DNA from: Methylomarinum sp. Ch1-1
GTDB taxonomy: Bacteria; Pseudomonadota; Gammaproteobacteria; Methylococcales; Methylomonadaceae
Length of the DNA stretch: 64,000 bases
NCBI RefSeq assembly: GCF_030717995.2
Contig: NZ_CP157743.1
Coordinates: 186,001-250,000 of the forward strand
Direction: 5' to 3'
Of the stretch, positions 52,978 to 64,000 are shown piece by piece. A program made the translations under genes and the position numbers. Position 1 is the stretch's first letter; every line of letters starts with the position of its first letter. The notes under the pieces are model-generated. The model saw nothing but the letters and a program-made list of their open reading frames with translations. It was not told where the DNA came from and searched no databases.

Positions 52978-55242
52978 TCACTGTACGGCGAATTGCAACG
53001 TAGTCAGCACCGTCGCCTTGTCGGCCGACTCGTGATACATCTTCTTGAAGTCGTTGACCTCCGCCGAGCTATCTTCGAACAAGTCGCGGGCAAAACCGTA
53101 GGCCAGGGTTTGATAAACCAGCTCGGCTTTGACGGTATAACTGCCCGCCGGCAAATCGGCGATGCGATAACTGATGCGATCGCTGCCGCCGATAAAGTCG
53201 GCATCGTCGAAGGCCGCGCCAGCCACCGCGACATCATCCGGCGCCGTCGCCTTGTCGAAGCCGTTCGGCAACAGGCGGTTGTCTTTCAAATAGCTCATGC
53301 CACGCAACAAGGTGTAGGTGACCTCGTTGTTGTTGTCGCCCATGATCGCCTCATAGACCTGCACCTGATCCGGAGACGTGATCAGATTGTAATGCGGCTC
53401 GAAGGCCGCCGCATCGACATCGGCATCGACGCCTTGCACGCTGCCGTCGGCATTGACCTTGCCGGATTCGAACACGACATTGTTCTGCGCATCGGTCACG
53501 GTGACATGCACGATCGCGCGACGCGACGGGTAGGCGCTGGGCAGTTTGTGTCCGGTCTGGCTGTTGATCTGCAGCGTGAAATCCAATTGACCGGCATTCA
53601 ACGCCTGACTGACCAGCTCGATATTCGCAGAGCTTTGCAGCATCACTTCGGTCGCCGCCAGGATGTCGATGAAGTTGTTCGACGTCACGCCCAGTTGCTG
53701 CTTGTTGTCGTTCAATATATTCAGCATCAGTTTGTTGGCGCCGACAAACTCGTGAATCGCGAAGTTGTCGCGTCCGGACAGCCACATCGGACGGTTGGAA
53801 ATCGGCACGCCGTTGGCGCGCGCCATATGGCATTGCTGACAGCTTTGCGTGCCGGCGTAATCGCTATGCAGCCACTCCGAATACGGCATTTGTTCAGGAA
53901 ATTCCGATTCCGGCGTCGTGCTCAAGACATTACCCGCCTCATCGACATAAGGTGTTTTCAGGTTATGACAGGTCGAACACAACTCCGATTCCTGGGTATG
54001 GATGCTGTACATCGGCGTGTAACCGGTATTCATGATCATTGGATTCGGAAACAAATTATCATAAGGTCCGTAGATTTCCTTGTTGTTGCCGATTTCATAA
54101 TGGCCGGTGAAGCCGTCCAGCGTGCCCAGGGTCGGCGCATCCTGAATTTGGTGACATAAGGTGCAGCCGACGCCGTTCATCGCCTCGTCATGACGCGGAT
54201 GGTTGGCGTCCAGGAAACCGCTGTCCAACACGACGATCGTTTCGTTGTTGCTTTTCGCTTCGAAATTAGCCATCGACGCATGGCAACGGGTACATTTGTC
54301 ATTGATGACATCGGCCAATTGCGGATTGCGGTTCAGTTCGGTGCGCACCTTGGCCTTCCAAAACGGATCGCGCGCGGAATTGGCCATCATCGTCGCCGAC
54401 CAATCGGTTTCGATCGACACATCCTGGCCTTGATTGTCGCTCAGCCCGTTATGACACATCGTGCAGTTATCGGAGCCGGCAAAATGCTCACTGGTGAAAC
54501 TGGCGTTACCGGGCGATTGTGGCGCTAATTGAAAGGTCAGCGCCGAATCGGCTTGCGTCGTGACGCTGAAGGTGTCGCTGACGCCGCCGACTATCAGCGT
54601 GGCATCAGCCGTGGTTTGATAATCGGTTGACGACTGAAGTCTGACCTTGACTTGATCACCGTTGACGACGCTGCCGCCGACTGTGGTATAGGCGGCGCCG
54701 TTGACCGCATATTCTCCGCCGCTGATGCCGATCGCCGTCGCACTATTGATGCCACTGATCGTGATCATATTAGACTCGATCAGCGAATTCAATGCGACAT
54801 CGGCTTGGTCGATGAAGCTGAAGGCGTCCGGCGTCGTGTCGCTGCTATTGACCAGCGTCGTGACGTCGAAGCTATCGCTGACGCCGTTCAGATCCAGGAC
54901 GGCATGGGTCGTCGTCGCATATTGACTGGAAGAGGCCTGGCGGACCGCGATGCTGTCGCCGTTATTTACCTTACCCGATCCACTGCTAAAGGCGCCGCCA
55001 TTGACCGAATATTCACCGCCGCTGATCGATATCGAGATCGAGGTATTGATACCATTGACGATGATGGTATTGGCGTTGACCAGCGTCGACAAGGGCGCAT
55101 CGGTCTGATCGACAAATTGAAAGGCGTCGGGAGTTTTGTCCCAACGCATGCCGTTTCTGCCGGCCCAGGCCGATGACTGATAAGACAGGGCCGTGACCCC
55201 GATCAGAAAGAAATGAAATAAATTCTGCCGCCAAGCAAACAT
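52978..55242 (-). CDS. Secreted five-heme c-type cytochrome with two tandem beta-domains
   Basis: The 754 aa start with a signal peptide (about 1-27). Two homologous segments of about 100 aa (about 34-130 and 137-232) share the pattern TPDAFxFxDQxDxxL, SGGEYxVNG and VNGD, like cell-surface beta-sandwich repeats. The cytochrome part carries five CxxCH motifs, near residues 260 (CTMCH), 317 (CTRCH), 361 (CTLCH), 424 (CSTCH) and 470 (CQQCH). The C-terminal third (about 500-754) is beta-rich without hemes. It is probably periplasmic or extracellular and may take part in electron transfer outside the membrane; no known enzyme family was identified. Confidence 0.88.
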   Translation of the reverse strand: MFAWRQNLFHFFLIGVTALSYQSSAWAGRNGMRWDKTPDAFQFVDQTDAPLSTLVNANTIIVNGINTSISISISGGEYSVNGGAFSSGSGKVNNGDSIAVRQASSSQYATTTHAVLDLNGVSDSFDVTTLVNSSDTTPDAFSFIDQADVALNSLIESNMITISGINSATAIGISGGEYAVNGAAYTTVGGSVVNGDQVKVRLQSSTDYQTTADATLIVGGVSDTFSVTTQADSALTFQLAPQSPGNASFTSEHFAGSDNCTMCHNGLSDNQGQDVSIETDWSATMMANSARDPFWKAKVRTELNRNPQLADVINDKCTRCHASMANFEAKSNNETIVVLDSGFLDANHPRHDEAMNGVGCTLCHQIQDAPTLGTLDGFTGHYEIGNNKEIYGPYDNLFPNPMIMNTGYTPMYSIHTQESELCSTCHNLKTPYVDEAGNVLSTTPESEFPEQMPYSEWLHSDYAGTQSCQQCHMARANGVPISNRPMWLSGRDNFAIHEFVGANKLMLNILNDNKQQLGVTSNNFIDILAATEVMLQSSANIELVSQALNAGQLDFTLQINSQTGHKLPSAYPSRRAIVHVTVTDAQNNVVFESGKVNADGSVQGVDADVDAAAFEPHYNLITSPDQVQVYEAIMGDNNNEVTYTLLRGMSYLKDNRLLPNGFDKATAPDDVAVAGAAFDDADFIGGSDRISYRIADLPAGSYTVKAELVYQTLAYGFARDLFEDSSAEVNDFKKMYHESADKATVLTTLQFAVQ

Positions 55243-55462
55243 GCTTTTCTCCTGTTGTTATAATTTTTCCAAAGCCAGGAGAAACGCAAAATCCATACCA
55301 CAGTAAGAATGATTAGCGTTTAAATTAATTCAAAAAAACTTCGCCTTCACTTTTAATCCATAGCCCTATCATTACAAAGACGTAAAAATCTTCTCAATAA
55401 ACCCCACTCTTTAATCAAAATTTAAGGTTTTAAAAATATAATTAGAACATTATTGGAAAAAT

Positions 55463-55505
55463 AACTATGTTAAATACCGTCATCAAAAAGCTAGATAACA
55501 TAGTT
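55463..55505 (-). terminator. Putative intrinsic terminator of hldE-ubiA
   Basis: AACTATGTTA (55463-55472) and TAACATAGTT (55496-55505) make a perfect 10-bp stem, 12 bp beyond the ubiA stop. On the minus strand ATTTTTCC follows. The AT-rich stem is weak, hence moderate confidence. The remaining spacer to 55242 is AT-rich and gene-free, and carries the promoter side of the cytochrome gene. Confidence 0.5.
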
Positions 55506-55517
55506 TAATGATACGAA

Positions 55518-56384
55518 TCATAAATACTCGAACACTAGACCAACAAACACAGCCAAACCAAACCAGTTGCTGTTCAAAAACGCCTTGAAACAATCGGCCT
55601 TAACGCGATAAAAAATCAACTTCTGCTGGTATACAAACAGGCCTGCCGCAACCGTCAACCCGGCATAATAGAAAAACCCCAACTGCTGCATTTGCCCGAC
55701 CCAGACCAGCAAGCCGATAATAATCACCTGTAATCCAGCCATGATCTCCCGCTCACGGTCTCCGAACAAAATGGCCGTCGACTTGACGCCAATTTTCAAA
55801 TCATCGTCCTTATCGACCATCGCATACATCGTGTCGTAGACCAGCGCCCACAGCAGCACCGCCAAATACAGCACCCAAGCAACCAAAGGAATATGATTGG
55901 TCTGCGCGGAAAAAGCCATCGGCACCGCGAAGCCGAAGGCCATTCCTAAATAGGCTTGCGGCAAATGCGTATAACGCTTCATGAACGGGTAACTGGCGGC
56001 CAGGAAAGCCGCGACAAAAGACAGCAGGATCGTATAAAGATTGAGCAACAACACCAGGCAAAAAGACAACAGACACAAGACCACAAACAAACTCAGCGCT
56101 TCCTTGGCGCTTACTTTTCCCGCCGCCATCGGCCGCGATTTCGTGCGTTCGACATGCGGATCGATCTTACGGTCGGCATAATCGTTGATCACGCAACCGG
56201 CCGCCCGCATCGATACGACGCCGACACAAAAGACGACTAACACCAACGGATCGGGCCGCCCCTCGCCGGCCAACCACAAGGCCCACAAGGTCGGCCATAA
56301 TAGAATCAACGTTCCGATCGGTCTGTTGAATCGACACAATAGCCAATACTGTTGCGCTCTATCCATTAGCCGCGCTGTATCCAT
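55518..56384 (-). CDS. ubiA: 4-hydroxybenzoate octaprenyltransferase
   Basis: UbiA prenylates 4-hydroxybenzoate in ubiquinone synthesis, in the inner membrane. The 288 aa have eight or nine helices and both Asp-rich motifs: [19 protein letters not shown] (about 67-85) and DKDDDLKIG (about 190). GGAGAA at the hldE end serves as ribosome site; the genes are 2 bp apart. The methanotroph context does not alter the call. Confidence 0.96.
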   Translation of the reverse strand: MDTARLMDRAQQYWLLCRFNRPIGTLILLWPTLWALWLAGEGRPDPLVLVVFCVGVVSMRAAGCVINDYADRKIDPHVERTKSRPMAAGKVSAKEALSLFVVLCLLSFCLVLLLNLYTILLSFVAAFLAASYPFMKRYTHLPQAYLGMAFGFAVPMAFSAQTNHIPLVAWVLYLAVLLWALVYDTMYAMVDKDDDLKIGVKSTAILFGDREREIMAGLQVIIIGLLVWVGQMQQLGFFYYAGLTVAAGLFVYQQKLIFYRVKADCFKAFLNSNWFGLAVFVGLVFEYL

Positions 56385-56386
56385 GC

Positions 56387-57808
56387 TTATTCTCCTCTGA
56401 TGGTTTTGATGATTGATGTCGTCGAATGACCCTCGATAAACGACAGAACTTTCACTTCGCCGCCGTTGGCCAACACGCTTTCGTGTCCAGCGATTTCAGT
56501 GATATCGCTGTAATCACCGCCTTTGACCAAGATATCGGGCAACAATTCGTCGATTAGCTCCTTCGGCGTATCGCTGTCAAACGGCACTACCCAGTCGACG
56601 CATTCCAGTGCGGCCAACATTTCCATGCGCTGCTCCAATTTATTGACCGGTCGCTCCGGCCCTTTCAAGCGGCTGACCGAATTGTCGCTGTTGACCAAGA
56701 CCACCAACCGTTCACCCAGCGTCCTGGCCTGCTGCAAATAACGCACATGTCCCGGATGCAAAATATCGAAACAGCCATTGGTCAAGACGATCTTCTCGCC
56801 TTCCCTACGCGCAGAATGCATCGCATCCTTCAATTCGCTCACCGATACGACGCCGCGGCGATGGGCGCGCTGTCCCCGCAATGCATATTGCAATTCTTCG
56901 GTGTTGACCGTTGCGGTTCCCATCTTACCGACCACGATGCCGGCGCCGATATTGGCCAACATCGTCGCATCGGCTAAGGATTTCTTAGCCGCCAGGCTGG
57001 CCCCCAACACCGAGATCACGGTGTCGCCGGCGCCGGTGACATCGAATACTTCCCGGGCATGAGTCGGCAGATGTAAGGGATTTTGTTCGCTGGCGAGCAA
57101 GGTCATGCCCTGTTCGCCTCGGGTAATCAGCAAAGCTTCCAAGTTCAGTTCGGTCAACAGATTCATGCCGCGTTCGACGATCTGCTGTTCATCGCGACAC
57201 GCCCCGACGACCCCTTCGAACTCGTTCAGGTTCGGAGTGATCAGCGTGGCATTGCGGTAAATCGAAAAATCATGGCCTTTCGGATCGACCAAAACCGGTT
57301 TTTTCATCAGTCGGGCCAGCTCGATGAATTGCTCGACCCGGCTTAAAGTGCCTTTGCCATAGTCCGACAGGATAATCACCTGAGCCTGAGCCATTTCGGC
57401 GTGATATTGGTGCAACAGGCGATCGCTGTCGGCCTGCTGAAAGCCCCCCTCGAAATCCAAGCGTATCAACTGTTGATGCCGGCTCATCACTCGCAGCTTG
57501 GCGATGGTCGGATAATCTTTCAGCGCCTCAAACAAACACAAAACGCCAGCCTGTTGCAGCGACTGCCGCAAGGACTCCGCCGCTTCATCGATGCCGGTGA
57601 AGCCGAGCAATGAAACCTTGCTGCCCAGCGCCGCGATATTCAGCGCCACGTTGCCGGCTCCGCCGGGTCTTTGTTCATCATCATTGACATGCACCACTGG
57701 CACCGGCGCTTCCGGTGAAATGCGCGAGGTCGCACCGTGCCAATAGCGATCCAGCATCAAATCACCGACCACCAGAACTCGGGCCGCGGAATAATTGGGT
57801 AATTGCAT
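56387..57808 (-). CDS. hldE: Bifunctional heptose-7-phosphate kinase / heptose-1-phosphate adenylyltransferase
   Basis: HldE makes ADP-heptose for the lipopolysaccharide core. The 473 aa have an N-terminal ribokinase-type domain (about 1-320) with [10 protein letters not shown] near 50 and [12 protein letters not shown] near 265, then a cytidylyltransferase-type domain (about 345-473) with [16 protein letters not shown]. Both halves are intact. First gene of the hldE-ubiA pair, divergent from arsC. Confidence 0.96.
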   Translation of the reverse strand: MQLPNYSAARVLVVGDLMLDRYWHGATSRISPEAPVPVVHVNDDEQRPGGAGNVALNIAALGSKVSLLGFTGIDEAAESLRQSLQQAGVLCLFEALKDYPTIAKLRVMSRHQQLIRLDFEGGFQQADSDRLLHQYHAEMAQAQVIILSDYGKGTLSRVEQFIELARLMKKPVLVDPKGHDFSIYRNATLITPNLNEFEGVVGACRDEQQIVERGMNLLTELNLEALLITRGEQGMTLLASEQNPLHLPTHAREVFDVTGAGDTVISVLGASLAAKKSLADATMLANIGAGIVVGKMGTATVNTEELQYALRGQRAHRRGVVSVSELKDAMHSARREGEKIVLTNGCFDILHPGHVRYLQQARTLGERLVVLVNSDNSVSRLKGPERPVNKLEQRMEMLAALECVDWVVPFDSDTPKELIDELLPDILVKGGDYSDITEIAGHESVLANGGEVKVLSFIEGHSTTSIIKTIRGE

Positions 57809-57878
57809 AGCTTTGAACGCAGTTTATAAAACAAAATGTTATTATAACGTTTTATCTTCATAATGAAGTGGTCAAACG

Positions 57879-58226
57879 ATGAGCGTAAAAATTTATCACA
57901 ATCCCCGTTGCAGCAAATCCAGACAAACGCTGCAGTTAATCAGAGAACAGGGCATAGAGCCGGAAATTATCGAATATTTGAAAACTCCGCCGACTGAGGC
58001 GGAATTAAGCGACATCCTCGATAAACTGGACATGCAGCCGCGTGACCTGATGCGCAAAAAGGAAAAAGAATACAAGCAAACCGGGATGGACGATGAAAGC
58101 CTGAATCGCGACGCCTTAATCAAGGGCATGGTGAATACGCCGAAACTGATCGAGCGCCCGATTGTCCTGGTCAATGACAAGGCCACCGTCGGTCGCCCTC
58201 CTGAAAACGTGCTGGCGATCCTGTAA
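57879..58226 (+). CDS. arsC: Arsenate reductase, glutaredoxin type
   Basis: ArsC reduces arsenate to arsenite with glutathione/glutaredoxin. The 115-aa thioredoxin-fold protein has NPRCSKSRQTL with the catalytic Cys near residue 11, and a conserved ERPIVL/GRP pair further on that supplies the Arg residues. No arsenite pump lies nearby. It starts a five-gene run arsC-wrbA-DUF2069-hda-panE-like with 3-bp or overlapping junctions; a housekeeping role such as that of YffB-like proteins is possible. Confidence 0.88.
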   Translation: MSVKIYHNPRCSKSRQTLQLIREQGIEPEIIEYLKTPPTEAELSDILDKLDMQPRDLMRKKEKEYKQTGMDDESLNRDALIKGMVNTPKLIERPIVLVNDKATVGRPPENVLAIL

Positions 58227-59158
<932 letters not shown>

Positions 59159-59163
59159 CCCGC

Positions 59164-59868
59164 ATGGCCGAACAGTTACCGCTACAGTTTGAATTCCAAA
59201 CCAACCAGAATTTTGCCAGCTTCTTTCCTGGCAACAATGCAGAAGTCATTAAGCATCTGCATGACTTCGTCTCAGAGAATAAAGAGCAGCAGATCTTTCT
59301 CTGGGGAGAATCGGGACTGGGCAAAACCCATTTATTGCAAGCCTGCTGTCAAAGCGCCAGGGAACAAGCCAAAAACGCCTTTTACTTGAGCTTCCATGCC
59401 GACAAACTGCCGGACCCGGGCCTGCTCGATGGCTTGGAAAATCTGCCCATCGTCTGCCTGGACAACATCGAGCAGATTGCCGGCGACCAAGTCTGGGAGC
59501 ATGCACTGTTCAATTTTTACAATCGCCATCGCGACCATGACAATCAGCTCTTGATCACCGCCAATTGTCCTCCAAGCGCCCTGCCTTTGCTATTGCCCGA
59601 CCTGAAGACCCGAATGAGCTGGGGCCTGACCCTGAAGCTGCAAGCCTTAAGCGACGAGCAAACCATACAGGCGCTCAGCCATAAGGCTAAATGCATGGGT
59701 TTCGACATGACGGAAAAAGTGGGACGCTTCCTATTGTCTCACTATGCCCGAGACTTGCCCGCCTTATGGCGTTTGCTGGAAAAAATTGATCAGGCGACAC
59801 TGGCGGCGAAACGTAAATTAACCATTCCGTTTTTAAAACAAATCATGACCGATCACGATGCAAGATAA
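59164..59868 (+). CDS. hda: DnaA regulatory inactivator Hda
   Basis: Hda, with the beta clamp, stimulates ATP hydrolysis by DnaA and so prevents re-initiation. The 234 aa begin QLPLQFEF, a clamp-binding motif, followed by the AAA+ domain with Walker A GESGLGKTHLLQ near residue 44 and the sensor/arginine region near 140-160. It lacks the DNA-binding domain of DnaA, as expected. It overlaps the next gene by 11 bp. Confidence 0.92.
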   Translation: MAEQLPLQFEFQTNQNFASFFPGNNAEVIKHLHDFVSENKEQQIFLWGESGLGKTHLLQACCQSAREQAKNAFYLSFHADKLPDPGLLDGLENLPIVCLDNIEQIAGDQVWEHALFNFYNRHRDHDNQLLITANCPPSALPLLLPDLKTRMSWGLTLKLQALSDEQTIQALSHKAKCMGFDMTEKVGRFLLSHYARDLPALWRLLEKIDQATLAAKRKLTIPFLKQIMTDHDAR

Positions 59869-60802
59869 GGTTTTAATTGTCGGAGCCGGCGCGATCGGCG
59901 CGTTTTACGGCGCCTTACTGGCCAAGGCAGGCGCCGAAGTCGCCGTGGCATGTCGTTCCGATTACCAAATCGTCAAGCGACAAGGCTATCAAATCATCAG
60001 CGCAAGCTTAGGGGACTGGACTTTCCTGCCCAGCCAAGTCGTCAAAACAACCGATGATTATCAGGGACAGGCCGATTACCTGATCCTATGCACTAAGATG
60101 ACGGCCGATATCGACCGGGCCGAGATCATTCGGGCGGCGGTCTCGCCGCAAACGACCATCGTCTTCATTCAGAATGGCGTGGAAACGGAACAGGAATTGC
60201 TGGACGCTTTTCCTGACAATGAAATCGTCAGCGGTTTGGCGTTCATCTGCTGTAATCGCTTGCAACCGGGCCAGATCTCGCACCTGGCCTACGGCAAATT
60301 GACGCTGGGCCAGCTGCCGGCCGGCATCGGCGACAAAACTCGCCATCTGGCCGAGCTATTTAATCAGTCGGGTATCGACTGCGTCGCCATGGACGATATC
60401 ATCACCGGACGCTGGACTAAATGCGTCTGGAACGCCCCCTTTAATCCTCTGTCGGTATTATCGGGAGGCTTGGCGACGCAGGATATTGTTCGCAGCCAGG
60501 AAAGCTTTATACGCGCCATCATGCACGAAGTCTGCGCGATCGCCGCCGCCTGCGGGCATCCATTAGCAGAGAATGTCGTCGACCTGAACATTCAAAGCAC
60601 CTACAAGATGCCGCCCTATAGGACCAGCATGCTGCTGGATTTTGAAAATGGCCAGCCGATGGAAACCGAAGTCATTTTAGGCAACGCCGTCCGCGCCGGC
60701 GAGCGTGAGCACATAGCGTGTCCGAATCTGAAAGCGCTATATGCATTAATGAAGCTAAGGGAATTGAAAATCGCCGAATCGAAGCGACAGGATAAGCGCT
60801 AG
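59858..60802 (+). CDS. panE: 2-dehydropantoate 2-reductase family protein
   Basis: This 314-aa NADP-dependent enzyme probably reduces ketopantoate to pantoate for CoA synthesis. VGAGAIGAFYGALLAKAG at the N-terminus is the dinucleotide site. KCVWNAPFNPLSVLSGG (about 187-203) carries the catalytic Lys and Asn, and Glu near 266 follows in METEVILG. Family members also act on other 2-keto acids, so the substrate is only probable. Last gene of the arsC-to-panE run. Confidence 0.85.
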   Translation: MQDKVLIVGAGAIGAFYGALLAKAGAEVAVACRSDYQIVKRQGYQIISASLGDWTFLPSQVVKTTDDYQGQADYLILCTKMTADIDRAEIIRAAVSPQTTIVFIQNGVETEQELLDAFPDNEIVSGLAFICCNRLQPGQISHLAYGKLTLGQLPAGIGDKTRHLAELFNQSGIDCVAMDDIITGRWTKCVWNAPFNPLSVLSGGLATQDIVRSQESFIRAIMHEVCAIAAACGHPLAENVVDLNIQSTYKMPPYRTSMLLDFENGQPMETEVILGNAVRAGEREHIACPNLKALYALMKLRELKIAESKRQDKR

Positions 60803-61175
60803 GCCGCAATCTCTGCCGGCAAAATGTCCGGAGAAACGCCCCGTTTACCCCCGCCATTCTTGCCGAACCGCCAACATGCTTGGCGACAATCTCGCTTGCA
60901 GGATCGATATCTACTGACTTTGACAGCGACTCAGAGCAACAACGACCTTTTTCCTGCGATACATGTTTACTCGATTTATTCTGTTTTTTCAATTTTTTAG
61001 GTTAGAATAGGAAGTTTTTTAAAATCGTTGGAACGCGGTTTTAGCAACGGTAAATATTCGCTTCATTAATCGGCATGTCCGCCTGGTTAAACTAAAGCTT
61101 ATCAATCCGCTACCTTCTTCGGCCTGACGGTCGGAGTGTTAATAGTTTTTTATGTCCATTTTTTAGAGTACAAAC
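60803..61175. other. Gene-free spacer upstream of the EF-G gene
   Basis: This 373-bp region has no supportable gene. A minus-strand frame reaching into panE is not convincing. The AT-rich stretch around 60960-61020 includes TAGAAT at 61003-61008, a possible -10 element for the EF-G gene, without a good -35 box. Nothing else was recognised. Confidence 0.5.
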
Positions 61176-63260
61176 ATGACAGATCTATCGCTATACAGAA
61201 ACATCGGCATATTCGCACACGTGGATGCCGGTAAAACGACCACCACCGAGCGTATCCTTAAGCTGACAGGTAAAATCCATAAAATCGGTGAAGTACATGA
61301 CGGTGCAGCGACTACAGACTTCATGGAACAGGAACAGGAGCGTGGCATTACCATTCAGTCGGCGGCAACCACCTGCTTCTGGAAAGACCATCGCTTCAAC
61401 ATCATCGACACCCCGGGACACGTCGACTTCACCATCGAAGTTTATCGTTCATTGAAAGTCCTGGACGGCGGTATCGGCGTATTCTGCGGCTCAGGCGGCG
61501 TTGAACCGCAATCAGAGACCAACTGGCGCTACGCCAACGAGTCGGAAGTATCCCGCATTATCTACATCAACAAACTCGACCGTTTGGGCGCCGATTTCTA
61601 TCGCGTCGTCAAACAGGTCGAAGACGTGCTGGGCGCCAATCCGCTGGTCATGACCCTGCCGATCGGTCGCGAAGATGATTTCAAAGGCGTAGTCGATCTG
61701 CTGACTCGTAAAGCGTGGATCTGGGACGAATCCGGCGACCCATTGAAATATGAAATTCAAGACGTGCCAGCCGACATGGCTGACGATGTCGAAGAATGGC
61801 GCGAAAAACTGATCGAAACGGCAGTCGAACAAGACGACGACGCGATGGAACAATACCTGGACGGCGAAGAGCCCGACATGGACACCATCAAAAACTGCAT
61901 CCGCAAAGGCACGATCGACCTGGCTTTCTTTCCAACATATTGCGGCTCTTCGTTCAAAAACAAGGGCGTGCAATTGGTATTGGATGCGGTCGTCGATTAC
62001 TTGCCAAACCCAACCGAAGTCAAACCTCAACCGGAAGTCGACCTGGAAGGCAACGAAACAGGCAATTTTGCAACTGTTGACGCTAACAATCCATTGCGCG
62101 CCCTGGCATTCAAAATCATGGATGACCGCTTCGGCGCACTGACCTTTGTCCGCATCTACTCCGGAAAGCTGGAAAAAGGCACGACCGTGTTGAACACCTT
62201 CACCGGCAAGACCGAGCGTATCGGCCGCATCGTTGAGATGCACGCCGACTCGCGCCAGGAAATCAATGCCGCGCAAGCAGGCGACATCGTCGCCGTCATC
62301 GGCATGAAGAACGTGCAAACCGGCCATACCCTGTGCGACCCGAAAAACCCGGCAACACTTGAGCCCATGGTCTTCCCCGATCCCGTCATTTCACTTGCCG
62401 TCGCTCCTAAAGACAAAGCCGGCGCCGAAAAAATGGGTATCGCAATCGGCAAAATGGTTCAGGAAGATCCTTCATTCCGCGTCGAAACCGACGAGGACAG
62501 TGGCGAAACCATCCTGAAAGGCATGGGCGAGCTGCACCTGGACATTAAAGTCGATATTCTGAAACGTACTTACGGCATCGATGTCGAAGTCGGCAAGCCA
62601 CAGGTTGCTTATCGCGAAACCATTACCCAGCGCATCGAAGACAGCTACACCCATAAGAAACAATCCGGCGGTTCTGGTCAATACGCTAAAATCGATTACA
62701 TCATCGAGCCGGGCGAACCAGGCAGCGGCTTCCAGTTCGAATCAACCGTGACCGGCGGTAACGTGCCCAGAGAATACTGGCCAGCTGTAGAGAAAGGCTT
62801 TGAAAACAGCATGGGGCAAGGCGTATTGGCCGGCTTCCCATGCCTGGACTTCAAAGTCAACTTGACGGACGGCGCCTTCCACGCGGTAGACTCCTCCGCA
62901 ATCGCTTTCGAAATTGCCGCTAAGGCCGCTTATCGGCAATCCATTCCGAAAGCCGGTCCACAACTGATCGAGCCGATTATGAAGATTGACGTTTATACTC
63001 CTGAGGACCATGTCGGCGACGTGATCGGCGACTTAAACCGTCGTCGCGGCATGATTAAGTCTCAGGAAGCTGGTGTTACCGGCGTCCGCATTAAAGCCGA
63101 CGCTCCGCTGAGCGAAATGTTCGGCTATATCGGTGATTTACGCACGATGACTTCCGGTCGCGGACAATTCTCGATGGAATTCTCACACTACATGCCATGC
63201 CCTAAAAACGTGGCCGAAGAAGTGATCAAGGAAGTCCAAGAGCGCAACAAGAACAAGTAA
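61176..63260 (+). CDS. Elongation factor G, stand-alone copy
   Basis: This 694-aa translational GTPase catalyses translocation and ribosome recycling. The G domain has AHVDAGKTT (G1), the RGITIQSA switch I region, DTPGHVDF (G3) and NKLDR (G4); domains II to V follow with [13 protein letters not shown] in domain IV. It is not in the usual rpsL-rpsG-fusA-tufA operon, so it is probably a second EF-G paralogue (fusA2 type). The promoter spacer upstream is long, and a strong terminator follows. Confidence 0.92.
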   Translation: MTDLSLYRNIGIFAHVDAGKTTTTERILKLTGKIHKIGEVHDGAATTDFMEQEQERGITIQSAATTCFWKDHRFNIIDTPGHVDFTIEVYRSLKVLDGGIGVFCGSGGVEPQSETNWRYANESEVSRIIYINKLDRLGADFYRVVKQVEDVLGANPLVMTLPIGREDDFKGVVDLLTRKAWIWDESGDPLKYEIQDVPADMADDVEEWREKLIETAVEQDDDAMEQYLDGEEPDMDTIKNCIRKGTIDLAFFPTYCGSSFKNKGVQLVLDAVVDYLPNPTEVKPQPEVDLEGNETGNFATVDANNPLRALAFKIMDDRFGALTFVRIYSGKLEKGTTVLNTFTGKTERIGRIVEMHADSRQEINAAQAGDIVAVIGMKNVQTGHTLCDPKNPATLEPMVFPDPVISLAVAPKDKAGAEKMGIAIGKMVQEDPSFRVETDEDSGETILKGMGELHLDIKVDILKRTYGIDVEVGKPQVAYRETITQRIEDSYTHKKQSGGSGQYAKIDYIIEPGEPGSGFQFESTVTGGNVPREYWPAVEKGFENSMGQGVLAGFPCLDFKVNLTDGAFHAVDSSAIAFEIAAKAAYRQSIPKAGPQLIEPIMKIDVYTPEDHVGDVIGDLNRRRGMIKSQEAGVTGVRIKADAPLSEMFGYIGDLRTMTSGRGQFSMEFSHYMPCPKNVAEEVIKEVQERNKNK

Positions 63261-63323
63261 AGAAACCTGGGCCTGCGCAAGCCGCGGGCCCGTCTTTTGC
63301 TTGCTTCTGATGGACAAAAAAAA

Positions 63324-63352
63324 AGCCCGCTGAACGATTGGTTCAGCGGGCT
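63324..63352. terminator. Bidirectional terminator between EF-G and sodB
   Basis: AGCCCGCTGAAC (63324-63335) and GTTCAGCGGGCT (63341-63352) form a perfect 12-bp stem with a 5-nt loop. Runs of A before and T after serve both convergent genes. Confidence 0.95.
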
Positions 63353-63372
63353 TTTTTACTGATTCGCTTTAA

Positions 63373-63954
63373 TTAAGCTGCGTAGTTGGCGCTGGCAAAA
63401 TCCCAATTAACCAGGTTCCAGAAGGCTTCCAGATATTTGGGTCTTGCATTACGATAATCGATGTAATAAGCATGCTCCCATACATCGCAGGTCAACAACG
63501 GCGTCTGTCCCTGCGTCAAAGGACAACCGGCGTTGCTGGTGCTGACCAATTCCAGACTACCGTTGGCATTTTTAACCAACCACGCCCAACCAGAACCAAA
63601 AGTCGTGACCGCGCATTTAGTGAATGCATCTTTGAACTCCTCGAAAGAACCGAAAGTTCTGTTAATCGCAGCGGCCAATTCACCGCTAGGCTCGCCTCCC
63701 CCATTCGGAGACAAGCTGTTCCAATAGAACGTGTGATTCCACACTTGCGCGGCATTGTTAAAAATACCGCCTGAAGATTTCTTGATGATTTCTTCCAGAG
63801 ACAGCCCTTCGAATTCGGTGCCGGGCACCAGGTTGTTCAGGTTAGTCACATAGGTTTGATGGTGTTTTCCATAATGAAACTCGAGAGTTTCTTCAGAAAT
63901 ATGGGGCGCCAATGCATCTTTAGCGAAAGGTAATGCGGGTAATTCAAAAGTCAT
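63373..63954 (-). CDS. sodB: Superoxide dismutase, Fe type
   Basis: SodB converts superoxide to oxygen and hydrogen peroxide. The 193 aa have the metal ligands His in LEFHYGKHH (about residue 27), His in WNHTFYW (about 74), and Asp/His in DVWEHAYY (about 157 and 161). The pattern around GGGEPSGEL and FGSGWAWL favours iron over manganese. The ATG at 63954 has GGAGA just upstream and is preferred over an upstream start at 63972. Confidence 0.95.
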   Translation of the reverse strand: MTFELPALPFAKDALAPHISEETLEFHYGKHHQTYVTNLNNLVPGTEFEGLSLEEIIKKSSGGIFNNAAQVWNHTFYWNSLSPNGGGEPSGELAAAINRTFGSFEEFKDAFTKCAVTTFGSGWAWLVKNANGSLELVSTSNAGCPLTQGQTPLLTCDVWEHAYYIDYRNARPKYLEAFWNLVNWDFASANYAA

Positions 63955-64000
63955 TTTTATTCTCCAAAACAAAAAACGAATATGAAAGCGGCTAGGCCCT

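Noticed and set aside
60672-60992. A 106-aa minus-strand frame between panE and EF-G
   Set aside because: Half of it is antisense to panE, with no domain and no clear ribosome site.

Overview
This window reads as a chromosomal segment of a gammaproteobacterium, most likely a methanotroph of the order Methylococcales. That assignment is an inference: it rests on the gammaproteobacterial character of the housekeeping proteins (lysM-dprA-smg-topA, def-fmt-rsmB-DUF4390-ntrY-ntrX, hldE-ubiA), an Rnf/pyruvate:ferredoxin oxidoreductase cluster, a copper-export cluster and glyoxylate-type C1/C2 genes. No methane monooxygenase gene is present to prove it. No rRNA, tRNA, CRISPR array or phage was seen.

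Region 1 (1-14.7 kb) is an ion-coupled energy island. On the minus strand lies oadG-oadA-oadB, a sodium-pumping oxaloacetate decarboxylase whose oadB runs off the left edge. Divergent from it is rnfB, then a very large nifJ (PFOR) carrying an extra C-terminal ferredoxin domain that is reached only through an apparent frameshift, then rnfC-rnfD-rnfG-rnfE-rnfA and a small Cys-rich membrane protein resembling NqrM. Electrons from pyruvate oxidation could pass by ferredoxin to Rnf and on to NAD+, conserving energy as an ion gradient that Oad would also feed.

Region 2 (14.7-24 kb) is mixed: an unidentified coiled protein, a recently inserted IS4-family element with an 11-bp target duplication, a hotdog-fold protein, a Nudix hydrolase, cytochrome c4, a charged secreted protein, a fused MFS/spermidine-synthase-like protein with an orphan lpxD, and a His-rich glycine-zipper protein.

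Region 3 (24-30 kb, minus strand) is a seven-gene copper or heavy-metal cluster: two small proteins, a His-rich membrane protein, an HMA-like protein, a P1B-1 ATPase, a SafE/DsbD-like membrane protein and an EcsC-family protein. It is the best candidate for a poorly described system here. Region 4 (30-43 kb) is housekeeping: rplM-rpsI, the def to ntrX operon with a visibly degenerate NtrX AAA+ domain, and lysM-dprA-smg-topA.

Region 5 (43-55 kb) holds a phosphopantetheinyl transferase and gamma-glutamyltransferase, an unknown membrane protein, a perfect 7-bp microsatellite of about 20 units, tartronate-semialdehyde reductase plus hydroxypyruvate isomerase plus a VOC protein, a response regulator, a GGDEF/EAL protein and a five-heme secreted cytochrome. 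Region 6 (55.5-64 kb) carries hldE-ubiA, arsC-wrbA-DUF2069-hda-panE-like, a stand-alone EF-G and sodB.

Three non-coding elements (592-725, 14253-14486, 49568-49616) share GTAACT-type inverted ends and 8-bp flanking direct repeats. They look like MITEs mobilised by an IS66-type transposase.
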